A DNA stretch of 48,444 nt. It comes from Actinomycetes bacterium (lineage in GTDB: Bacteria; Actinomycetota; Actinomycetes; Mycobacteriales; Mycobacteriaceae). A program made the position numbers and the translations under genes. The stretch lies in assembly GCA_029780675.1 (NCBI GenBank), contig JAKOYE010000007.1, positions 1-48,444 on the forward strand. The letters are read 5' to 3'. A model generated the notes under the pieces. It did not search any database, was not told the origin of the DNA, and saw only the letters and a program-made list of their open reading frames with translations. Shown here piece after piece: positions 41,687 through 48,444 of the stretch (positions are counted from its first letter, which is position 1; each line of letters begins with the position of its first letter).

Positions 41687-42850
41687 CTAGTCGGACTCCA
41701 GGTCCTCACGAACCTGGGCGACGGTCTCGGGGTCACACAGTCCCGCTGCGCACGCGAGATCAGCGGCGGCGGCCGCGTCGGGCACCAGATGCAACGGGAT
41801 GCCCTCCGCCTGCAGTTCGGCGGCCCGTTCCCGCACCGCGACATTGCGTTCCTCGTCGTCCCCGCCGACCTGACGGATCAGGATGAGTACCACGCGGCCG
41901 GGGTACTCCCGCGCCATCTCCTCATAGGTGAGGGGATCACGCTGTCCGCTGTCGCCGACGAGCACGAACGACATCCCCGGATAGGCCTCGAACAGCCGGC
42001 GGATCGCGGTGCGCTTGTGCTCGGCGCCACTGCGGCGCAGGTAACGCTCCGTCGGACCCCAGTCGGTGAGGAACATCGGTCCCCGCGGAAAACCGCGCAG
42101 GTCGGTGAACTCGTGCAGCAGCGGGTAGAAGGACCAACTACCGGTGGACACATAGAAGAAGGTCGGCTCGGGCCGGCGGCGGCCGGAGCGGGTCGGCAGA
42201 CCCCGGACCAGACCGCGGTACAGCGCGGCCATCCCCGGGATCGCCTTGCGCTGGGCGGCTTCCCGCAGCACGGTGCGGGCCACCATCGCGATGCCCTCGG
42301 TCAGGCCGGTCAGCAGGATGGTGTCGTCGATATCGGAGATCACCAGGAACGGTGACCTGGCGGGCGGTTTGATGACCTGTCCGGTTCCGGCGGCGGACTC
42401 GCCGCCCTCGATCGGGGTGGTCACCGCATGCGCTTCGTGCCAGCCCGCCTTCAGCCGGGGGACCGGCAGGGAGAAGTTGGCGAAGCCGTGGCCGTCGGTG
42501 ACCTCCTTGGTGCGGTGGGCTCCGATACTCAGTTCCACCTCGACCCCGACGATGGGCAGCGCGGCATGTCGGCGCAGATTGGCCTGCGCGGTGTCCCAGT
42601 AGGGAATCCGGCTGTCGCCGGGGAGTTCGGGCACCTCCAGGACCCTGACCCGGACCTTCGCGACGTCGCCAGTGGCGACGAATCCGCGGTAGACGACCAC
42701 CTCCATCCCGCGGAACGCGCCGGATTCCATCTTCTGCTCGCGACGCCGCTTGGTCAGCTTCCCCTCGATGCCGGCCACCAGTGCCGCGGTCTCCGGGCTG
42801 CGGAGACGGTCGTTGACTTCCGAGGCGATCCGGCGGGGGAGGTTGGGCAT
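41687..42850 (-). CDS. App1-like phosphatase (DUF2183, HAD-type)
   Basis: A 387-aa protein. Residues about 50-150 are an N-terminal beta-sandwich region (VEVELSIGAHRTKEVTDGHG). The HAD-like catalytic site follows with the DIDDT motif (173-177) in LVISDIDDTILLTGLTEG, then YVSTGSWSFYPLLHEF and SFVLVGDSGQRDP. Yeast App1 is a Mg-dependent phosphatidate phosphatase, so action on a phospholipid is plausible in this lipid-rich organism. ATG at 42850. It stands 98 bp from the amino-acid permease stop on the same strand. Confidence 0.87.
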   Translation of the reverse strand: MPNLPRRIASEVNDRLRSPETAALVAGIEGKLTKRRREQKMESGAFRGMEVVVYRGFVATGDVAKVRVRVLEVPELPGDSRIPYWDTAQANLRRHAALPIVGVEVELSIGAHRTKEVTDGHGFANFSLPVPRLKAGWHEAHAVTTPIEGGESAAGTGQVIKPPARSPFLVISDIDDTILLTGLTEGIAMVARTVLREAAQRKAIPGMAALYRGLVRGLPTRSGRRRPEPTFFYVSTGSWSFYPLLHEFTDLRGFPRGPMFLTDWGPTERYLRRSGAEHKRTAIRRLFEAYPGMSFVLVGDSGQRDPLTYEEMAREYPGRVVLILIRQVGGDDEERNVAVRERAAELQAEGIPLHLVPDAAAAADLACAAGLCDPETVAQVREDLESD

Positions 42851-42940
42851 GACACCAGCATGTCAAACCCAGCCGGACCTGGCTCGGCTAATCGCGGGCC
42901 GGACCAGCGGTACCGGTCGGCGGTCCGGCCCGACCACCCC

Positions 42941-42960
42941 CGATCGGGTTACCCCGATCG
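42941..42960. terminator. GC-rich hairpin at the end of the permease gene
   Basis: CGATCGGG and its complement CCCGATCG enclose a four-base loop at 42941-42960. The hairpin contains the TAA of the amino-acid permease. No U-run follows, so termination is only possible; it may instead protect the 3' end. Confidence 0.3.
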
Positions 42961-44439
42961 CGGCGGAGGCGGGTTGGCGACCACCGGGAACGGTCCGGTG
43001 TGCCCGAGCCGGAAGCGGGCGATCTCGTCGACCCGCTTGCGCACCAGGAGCCAGCCGACGGCCAGCGCCGGGATCAGCACCAGAAGGCTTGCGACGGTCC
43101 AGCTGCCGACCGGGTAGTTGAACGCCATCAGGACGAGCACCATCAACAGGAACAGCAGTGTCAGATAGCCGGTCCAGGGGGCGCCCCACATCCGGAACGA
43201 CGGCCGCTCCATCCGGCCCTGCTCGGACCACCGGTAGAGCTGCAACTGGCAGATCACGATGGTGGCCCACGACGACAGGATGCCCAGCGAGGCGACGTTG
43301 AGCACGATCTCGAACGCCATCTCCGGGACGACGCCGTTGAGCAGCACGCCGAGCAGCCCGACCGAAGCCGTCAGGCAGATGCCGCCGTAGGGCACACCGC
43401 GCCGCGACATCCGGCCGGTGAACTTCGGCGCGCTGCCGTTCATCGACATGGAGCGCAGGATGCGCCCGGTGGAGTACAGCCCGGCGTTGAGGCTGGAGAA
43501 GGCGGCGGTCAGGACCACGATGTTCATCACCGTGCCGGCACCCTCGATGCCGATCTTGCTGAAGAAGGTGACGAAGGGGCTCTCGGCGGCCGAGTAGGCG
43601 TTGAAGGGCAGCAGCAGTGCGAGCAGGAACAGCGAGCCGACGTAGAACAGCGCGATACGGGCGATGACGGAGTTGATCGCCCGCGGCATGACCTTCTCCG
43701 GTTCGGCCGTCTCACCGGCCGCGGTTCCCACCAGTTCGACCGCGGCGTAGGCGAACACCACGCCGGAGGTGACCAGAACCAGCGGCAGGACGCCGACCGG
43801 GAAGAGACCGCCGCTGTTGGTGATCACCGAGAAACCGGTCGAGTGGCCGTCGATGTTGTAGCGGCCGGCCAGGAAGACCGTGCCGGCCACCAGGAAGGCC
43901 AGCAGCGCAACGACCTTGACCAGGGCGGCCCAGAACTCGAACTCGCCGAACAGCGCCACCGAGACCATGTTCATGCCGAACACCAGGGCCAGCGCGATCA
44001 GCGCGATCAGCCACTGCGGGATCTCTTCGAACGCCGACCAGAATTTGAAGTACACGGCGATGGCGGTGGAGTCGACGATCGTGGTCATCGCCCAGTTGAG
44101 GAAGTACATCCAGCCGGCCACGTAGGCGGCTTTCTCGCCGAGGAACTCCCGGGCGTAGGAGACGAACGAACCCGAGGAGGGCCGGTGCAGGACGAGTTCG
44201 CCCATCGCGCGCAGGATGAAGAAGACGAACACCCCGCACACCCCGTAGACGATGAACAGCCCGGGGCCGGCGCTGGCCAGCCGGCCGCCCGCGCCGAGGA
44301 ACAGCCCGGTGCCGATGGCGCCGCCGATGGCGATCATCTGCAGCTGCCGCGGCTTGAGGCTCTTGTGGTAGCCGGCGTCCTCGCTGGACAGCGTCGGGAT
44401 CGCGCCGCTGGATTCGGTGGGATCTGAGACCGCGGTCAC
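42949..44439 (-). CDS. amino-acid permease (APC superfamily, AnsP/CycA-like)
   Basis: A 496-aa transporter with twelve membrane segments. The first segment, [20 protein letters not shown], and [20 protein letters not shown] are standard for the AAT family that takes up asparagine, GABA, D-alanine or aromatic amino acids. [20 protein letters not shown] lies in the second half. Similar mycobacterial proteins are AnsP1 and AnsP2. Substrate identity is not fixed by sequence. Its start overlaps the stop of a 71-aa membrane protein by four bases, so the two are co-translated. Confidence 0.9.
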   Translation of the reverse strand: MTAVSDPTESSGAIPTLSSEDAGYHKSLKPRQLQMIAIGGAIGTGLFLGAGGRLASAGPGLFIVYGVCGVFVFFILRAMGELVLHRPSSGSFVSYAREFLGEKAAYVAGWMYFLNWAMTTIVDSTAIAVYFKFWSAFEEIPQWLIALIALALVFGMNMVSVALFGEFEFWAALVKVVALLAFLVAGTVFLAGRYNIDGHSTGFSVITNSGGLFPVGVLPLVLVTSGVVFAYAAVELVGTAAGETAEPEKVMPRAINSVIARIALFYVGSLFLLALLLPFNAYSAAESPFVTFFSKIGIEGAGTVMNIVVLTAAFSSLNAGLYSTGRILRSMSMNGSAPKFTGRMSRRGVPYGGICLTASVGLLGVLLNGVVPEMAFEIVLNVASLGILSSWATIVICQLQLYRWSEQGRMERPSFRMWGAPWTGYLTLLFLLMVLVLMAFNYPVGSWTVASLLVLIPALAVGWLLVRKRVDEIARFRLGHTGPFPVVANPPPPRSG

Positions 44440-44651
44440 AGGGAGTCGTCCTTTCCGTCATGCGGCGGCGTGGGCATATCGCGGAAGGTGAAGATGACGC
44501 CGAACACCGCGATCGCCGCGGCGATCGCATAGCCGATGATCGAGTACCAGCCGTAGTGCATATAGGCGGTGAACGCGACGATCGTCATGGCCGCGAACAC
44601 CATGGTCATGCCGATCAGCGGCGTCTTCGCCTTGAAGTCGACTAAGCGCAC
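44436..44651 (-). CDS. small two-span membrane protein, permease partner
   Basis: A 71-aa protein with two hydrophobic segments ([20 protein letters not shown] and [19 protein letters not shown]) and a short charged tail. It is encoded directly upstream of, and overlapping, the amino-acid permease. GTG start at 44651 with GGGGAGG upstream. Its family is not recognised. A regulatory or stability role for the transporter is suggested only by the linkage. Confidence 0.7.
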   Translation of the reverse strand: MRLVDFKAKTPLIGMTMVFAAMTIVAFTAYMHYGWYSIIGYAIAAAIAVFGVIFTFRDMPTPPHDGKDDSL

Positions 44652-44843
44652 GGAACCTCTGACCTCCCCTGGGTACCGAAATAAGTGTCAGCACAGTAAA
44701 CAGCCGACCGTCGGATTACGTCGCGGCAACGAACAGATCGTTAATCCAGAAGTAACGCGGTAACGCCCGATCGGCGGGAAGCGACATACTCCGCACCGGG
44801 TTCGGTCAACATGATGTCGACACCCACGGCGATCGGAGAGTTC

Positions 44844-45137
44844 ATGCGTGTACCCATGAGTACGTTCACCCTGCGGCTGGCGCTGGTGGGTGCCGGGGCG
44901 GCCCTCGCCGGGGCCGGGCTTCTGGCGGCCGGACCGGGAGCCGAGACGCACACCGGTCTCACCGCCGACAGCGTGCGGGTTCCGCTGGCGCCGACCACGA
45001 GTCTCGCGCCCACCTACGCGCCGTCCCATCCGGTGGACTGCAACGATCCCAACAACGCGATCAACTGCTCGGCCCCGCCAGTGGACTCGCCGCTGGTGTC
45101 CGGTACCGCCGAGCCGGGCTCGCCCTTCCGCGACTGA
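44844..45137 (+). CDS. small secreted protein
   Basis: A 97-aa protein with an N-terminal signal peptide (LRLALVGAGAALAGAGLLAA, cleavage possibly after GPGAET) and a short mature region rich in Pro, Ser and Thr, with two cysteines in VDCNDPNNAINC that could bond. No family is recognised. ATG at 44844 has GGAGAG three bases before it, and ATG at 44856 is the alternative. It is divergent from the small membrane protein gene, with 192 bp between that includes AT-richer sequence. Confidence 0.65.
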   Translation: MRVPMSTFTLRLALVGAGAALAGAGLLAAGPGAETHTGLTADSVRVPLAPTTSLAPTYAPSHPVDCNDPNNAINCSAPPVDSPLVSGTAEPGSPFRD

Positions 45138-45168
45138 ATTCCGGTCCGGTCCCGGCTAGGGTCTGGGC

Positions 45169-46290
45169 ATGGACCGGACGGCGAGGCGCGGCCCCCTGCA
45201 GTGGACCCTTGCAGTCCCGATCGGGGCGTTCGCCGTCCTGATCGGAACGTGGTTTCGGCATGACAACCCGGCGCTGCTCGGACTGATCGCTCTCTTCCTG
45301 GTCGGCGCGATCTTCGCCGCGGTGCATCACGCCGAGGTGGTCGCCCACCGGACCGGTGAGCCGTTCGGATCGTTGGTGCTGGCGGTCGCCGTCACTGTCA
45401 TCGAAGTGGGCCTGATCGTCATGCTGATGATCGGGGGAGGTCCGAACGCCTCCACCTACGCCCGCGACACCGTCTTCGCCGCGGTGATGATCACCCTGAA
45501 CGGGATCGTCGGCATCAGCCTGCTGGCCGGGGCGCTGCGCCACCGCCTGGTGTCGTTCAACGCCTCCGGTTCGGGAGGGGCGCTGGCGACGGTGGTGACA
45601 CTGGCCGGGGTGTGCCTGGTGCTGCCGGGTTTCACCGTGTCCAAGCCTGGTCTTCAGTACACCTCCACCCAACTCGCCTTCGCCGCGGTGATTTCGCTCG
45701 TGTTGTACGTGGCGTTCGTGTTCACCCAGACCGTGCGGCACCGGGACTTCTTCGTGCCGGTCTCCTCCGACCGCTACGGCCGGTTCACCGGGGTTCTCGA
45801 CGAGGGCGGTGACGAGCACGCCGACCCGCCGTCGGTGCGGGAGGCGTGGTTGAGCCTGGGCATGCTGATGATTTCTCTGATCTCGGTGGTCGGCCTGGCC
45901 AAACTGCTGTCCCCGACCATCGAGTCGACGGTGTCGACACTGGGCCTGCCCTACGCGATGGTCGGTGTGGTGATCGCCCTGCTGGTGCTGTCGCCGGAGA
46001 CCATGGCGGCCCTCAACAACGCTCGACGTGACAGGGTGCAGATCAGTCTCAACCTGGCCTACGGCTCGGCGATGGCCTCCATCGGACTCACCATCCCGGT
46101 ATTGGCGTTGGCGATGATCTGGCTGCCCGGACCGCTCACCCTCGGGTTGGAGCCGATGCAGATCGTCCTCCTGACGCTGTCGGTGATCGTGTCGATCCTC
46201 ACCCTGGCCCAGGGCCGCGCACTGCTCCTGCAGGGGGTGGTGCACCTCGTGGTGTTGGCTACGTTCATCTTCCTCTCAGCAAAACCTTAG
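45169..46290 (+). CDS. chaA: ChaA-like calcium/cation:proton antiporter
   Basis: A 373-aa CaCA-family exchanger with about eleven membrane segments. The first alpha repeat is HHAEVVAHRTGEPFGSLVLA followed by VAVTVIEVGL; the second is LSPETMAALNNARRDRVQIS followed by LNLAYGSAMASIGLTIPVLA. The acidic residues expected for ion exchange are present in both. ChaA exports calcium, sodium or potassium in exchange for protons. ATG at 45169 lies 31 bp after the small secreted protein gene. The function of the neighbours is not related. Confidence 0.9.
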   Translation: MDRTARRGPLQWTLAVPIGAFAVLIGTWFRHDNPALLGLIALFLVGAIFAAVHHAEVVAHRTGEPFGSLVLAVAVTVIEVGLIVMLMIGGGPNASTYARDTVFAAVMITLNGIVGISLLAGALRHRLVSFNASGSGGALATVVTLAGVCLVLPGFTVSKPGLQYTSTQLAFAAVISLVLYVAFVFTQTVRHRDFFVPVSSDRYGRFTGVLDEGGDEHADPPSVREAWLSLGMLMISLISVVGLAKLLSPTIESTVSTLGLPYAMVGVVIALLVLSPETMAALNNARRDRVQISLNLAYGSAMASIGLTIPVLALAMIWLPGPLTLGLEPMQIVLLTLSVIVSILTLAQGRALLLQGVVHLVVLATFIFLSAKP

Positions 46291-46312
46291 GTAATCAGGT
46301 ATGTTCTGCAGG

Positions 46313-46328
46313 CTCCCGCGCTCGGGAG
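46313..46328. terminator. small hairpin between chaA and the secreted-protein gene
   Basis: CTCCCG-CGCT-CGGGAG forms a six-base-pair stem with a tetraloop, 22 bp after the chaA stop and 24 bp before the next start. No T-run follows. It could end chaA transcription weakly or belong to the next leader. Confidence 0.25.
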
Positions 46329-46352
46329 TTGATGCTGAAAGGAAATCCGAAT

Positions 46353-47684
46353 ATGACCGTCTCACTTCGCCGGCCGCTGATCGCCGGAACCGTCGCCGCG
46401 GTGTCCGCCGGTGCCGTCGCCGTGATGCCCGCCGGACATCCCGAACGCCTGGCCCAAGCCTTGGCGACGTCGACCTCGCAGGTATCGCTGGCTGCGTGGA
46501 CCAACCCCGTCGACCAGCTGCTGGGCAGCCTGGAGCTGGGGCAGAACTATCTGTTCGGGGCCTACTTCAACGGCGGCGACGCTCCGACGCCCGGAGCCGG
46601 CATCGCCAACTGGCCCTTCGGCGGCTTCGACCAGACCGGTGGAGACCTGCTGAACTACCTGCTCTACACCCAGACCGCACTGGGTAACTACAGCTACGTC
46701 GGGACGCTGCCGAACAACACCGCCAACGCCGCCCCGATCAGCCAGCAGCTGCAGATCAACTGGTTCGACTACATCAACATCGGTCTGAGCGGTCTGATCG
46801 GGGCTGGCGCCGCGATCGCCACCGGCGTGTGGGAGTACCCGGCGGAACTGATCGCAGCCGCCGAACTCGCCCTCAGCGGCAACATCGAGGCGGCGCTGGG
46901 CGTCCTGGTGGCCGCGGTGGTCGTTCCCGCGACCGCGGCGGCGGCGAGCCTTGCCGGCGCGGGAATCTACATCGCCGAGAACGTGATCGCGCGCCTCGGC
47001 GCCGTCATCGAGGGTCTCCCGCAGATCCTGACCAGCTTCGTGGGCACCGCCGTGGGTGGTGCGACGATCCTGGCCACCCAGTCCATCGACCTCGCCACCA
47101 CCTGGCTCGCCAACCTGGCCAGCCTGGACTTCGAGGGCGCCTGGAACACCGCCATCAAGGGGCTGCTCGGTCCGTCCGGCCTGCCGGGCACCGTGCTGAA
47201 CCTGCTGACCGGCGCCGGCATCCAGACCGGCCCGATCACCACCCCGGAGGACATCCCGGGCAATTTCGTGCCCAGCCTGCGCACCTCGCTTCTCGGCGCG
47301 CTGTGGACCACGGCCACGGCTCTGTCGACCAGTGCTCCGCTGTCGGCCGAGGCACGGTCGGCGGCGGCTCCCGCCGAAGTGGTCGAGGCGGCCCCGGTCG
47401 CGGCCCCCGTCGAGGCGACCCACGTCGAGGCGACCCCCGCCGAGGCGCCGGAGGTGGCCAGCCCGCGCATCACCGTCACCGAGGCTTCGAGCGGTGCCGC
47501 TGAGAGCGGAGCGGCGGAGACCGGTACGGCGTCCGACACCGGCGACACCGCGGCGAGCGACGCCACCGCTGCGGAGGCCCCCGCGGCAGGCCGCGGTACC
47601 GCGTCGGCGAGCCGCAAGGATGCGGCGTCCTCGTCGCGGGCGGAGCAGAGCCCGCGGGCCAAGCGCACCGCTGCGGCGGGCTGA
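46353..47684 (+). CDS. secreted protein with low-complexity C-terminus
   Basis: A 443-aa protein. The N-terminus (LRRPLIAGTVAAVSAGAVAV) resembles a signal peptide. Residues about 40-340 contain Gly/Asn- and Ala-rich segments such as SLAGAGIYIAENVIARLGAV and a repeated hydrophobic pattern as in mycobacterial outer or PE-PGRS-like secreted proteins. The last 110 residues are low complexity, rich in Ala, Glu, Ser and Thr, with VEA-type repeats (VEATHVEATPAEAPE). No PE or PPE motif is visible. ATG at 46353 has GAAAGGAA about ten bases upstream. The function is unknown. Confidence 0.7.
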   Translation: MTVSLRRPLIAGTVAAVSAGAVAVMPAGHPERLAQALATSTSQVSLAAWTNPVDQLLGSLELGQNYLFGAYFNGGDAPTPGAGIANWPFGGFDQTGGDLLNYLLYTQTALGNYSYVGTLPNNTANAAPISQQLQINWFDYINIGLSGLIGAGAAIATGVWEYPAELIAAAELALSGNIEAALGVLVAAVVVPATAAAASLAGAGIYIAENVIARLGAVIEGLPQILTSFVGTAVGGATILATQSIDLATTWLANLASLDFEGAWNTAIKGLLGPSGLPGTVLNLLTGAGIQTGPITTPEDIPGNFVPSLRTSLLGALWTTATALSTSAPLSAEARSAAAPAEVVEAAPVAAPVEATHVEATPAEAPEVASPRITVTEASSGAAESGAAETGTASDTGDTAASDATAAEAPAAGRGTASASRKDAASSSRAEQSPRAKRTAAAG

Positions 47685-47752
47685 TCGGGGCGTGACGTGA
47701 GTCGGCTGATTATCGCTCCGCGGGGTCAGCCGCCCGCGTAGATTCACGCCTC

Positions 47753-48444
47753 GTGAAGACGGAGAACATCAACCACGCCTTCCTCGACGGCGTGCTCGAC
47801 GGTAGCCACGAGGATGTCTACTACCACTTCGGGGTGGCGTCCTCGGACCCCATCCTGGCCGAGCTTCGTGACGTCAAGGCAGTCGTCGTCGCCGGCTCCG
47901 GCGGTCGAATCAAGGAATTCGCCGACCGCTGGAGCCGGCTCAACGGCGATGCAGACGTGGTGGCGTTCCCGAAAGAGGACCGCTTCGTCACCCGCTACAC
48001 CGCCGGTGTGCTGTTCGCCTCCCACGGGATGGGCATGCCGAGTGCGTCGATCGCGCTGCAGGAACTCATGCGCATGGTGTTCTTCCTCAAGCGCGGCGAC
48101 CTCGACGCTCTCGACGAGGTGTTCTGGGCCCGGGTGGGAACCAGCGGGGGAGTGGGCCTGCCCGGTGGAACGGTCGTCGTCTCCTCGGAGGGTCTGATGG
48201 CCGACCTGAAGCCCTACCGTCTCCTCAAGGGCGGGGAGGGCGAGTACTGGTTCGACGGCCGCTTCCCGGCGGCGACGGTCGACGCCGTGATCGCCGCCAA
48301 CGCCGACGTCGACTTCCCGATCGTCAGCGGGAAGACGATCGCCGGCAACGAATTCTTCCTCGAGCAGTTCCGCCTCGACGGTGCGGTGTGTTTCGAGACC
48401 CCCGAGTCGAAGATGTCCTGGCTGCGCTGGGTGCAGAGCAACGG
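47753..48444 (+). CDS. uridine phosphorylase, eukaryotic-type (partial)
   Basis: The first 230 residues of a PNP/UDP-family phosphorylase cut by the window edge. Motifs include YYHFGVASSDPILAELRDVK, VVVAGSGGRIKEFADRW, LFASHGMGMPSASIALQELM, RVGTSGGVGLPGGTVVVSS and FLEQFRLDGAVC. These follow the human UPP1 pattern more closely than the E. coli Udp pattern. The enzyme splits uridine with phosphate into uracil and ribose-1-phosphate for pyrimidine salvage. GTG at 47753 begins the conserved part. The C-terminal catalytic residues lie beyond the window. Confidence 0.85.
   Translation, partial: MKTENINHAFLDGVLDGSHEDVYYHFGVASSDPILAELRDVKAVVVAGSGGRIKEFADRWSRLNGDADVVAFPKEDRFVTRYTAGVLFASHGMGMPSASIALQELMRMVFFLKRGDLDALDEVFWARVGTSGGVGLPGGTVVVSSEGLMADLKPYRLLKGGEGEYWFDGRFPAATVDAVIAANADVDFPIVSGKTIAGNEFFLEQFRLDGAVCFETPESKMSWLRWVQSN

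Noticed and set aside
44700..44780. Second LexA-like box near GAACAGATCGTT
   Set aside because: The half-sites do not have the GAAC-N4-GTTC spacing.
46289..46307. IdeR/DtxR-like box (TTAGGTAATCAGG) before the secreted-protein gene
   Set aside because: Only the left half matches TTAGGTTAGSCTAACCTAA; the right half fails at most positions.
1..48444. CRISPR arrays, tRNA or rRNA genes
   Set aside because: No regularly spaced repeat arrays, cloverleaf-like segments or rRNA sequence were recognised by eye; a tRNAscan or Infernal run would be needed to exclude a small RNA.

Overview
The window is a high-GC actinobacterial chromosome segment. DesA-type acyl-ACP desaturase, DUF4333 and VapBC50-like proteins, GTG starts, PDIM-type DrrA/ABC-2 exporters and a second gyrase-like topoisomerase all point to a rapidly growing mycobacterium (Mycolicibacterium-like). 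The species cannot be fixed from the sequence alone. No rRNA, tRNA or CRISPR array was seen.

Layout. 1-226: end of an IS5-family element, cut by the window edge. 247-6007 (minus): SAM methyltransferase, small membrane protein, and an atypical type II topoisomerase pair (GyrB-like then GyrA-like, related to M. smegmatis TopoN/TopoM). 6008-6321: a 314-bp divergent control region with a near-perfect mycobacterial LexA box and, 38 bp away, a partial match to the LexA-independent (PafBC-type) damage promoter. 6322-19093 (plus): ten tightly coupled genes forming what looks like an uncharacterised lipid or signal biosynthesis and export operon: DrrA-like ATPase, two ABC-2 permeases, RPH-like dikinase, FAAL-nucleotidyltransferase fusion, ACP, thioester-reductase-like SDR, divergent NDK-fold protein, AfsA-like double hotdog protein and UbiA-type prenyltransferase. 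19140-22168: fused TRAP permease with a TAXI binding lipoprotein. 22249-23321: VapBC50-like toxin-antitoxin pair.

23426-48444 is more ordinary: DUF1330 gene and AraC regulator; an envelope-related minus-strand run (CDF-like, zinc metallopeptidase lipoprotein, DUF4333, Tat-exported amidase, PPOX); DesA-type desaturase; lipase with a multispanning membrane partner; cNMP-binding/RHH-like protein; amidase and agmatine deiminase joined through a repeat-encoded 19-codon micro-ORF; FAD dehydrogenase; DUF3097; MFS; PepSY; App1-like phosphatase; amino-acid permease with a 71-aa membrane partner; ChaA-like antiporter; two secreted proteins; and a truncated eukaryotic-type uridine phosphorylase.

How the main system may work (inference): the FAAL part activates a carboxylate as acyl-AMP and loads the stand-alone ACP. 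The reductase and AfsA-like protein reduce the acyl chain or condense it with a three-carbon phosphate. The dikinase, nucleotidyltransferase and NDK-like proteins add or move phosphate or nucleotidyl groups. UbiA attaches or modifies an isoprenoid in the membrane, and the Drr-like ABC system exports the product. The structure of the product is unknown. The strongest leads are this operon, the FAAL-nucleotidyltransferase fusion, the AfsA homologue in a mycobacterium, and the possible DNA-damage control of both divergent operons.
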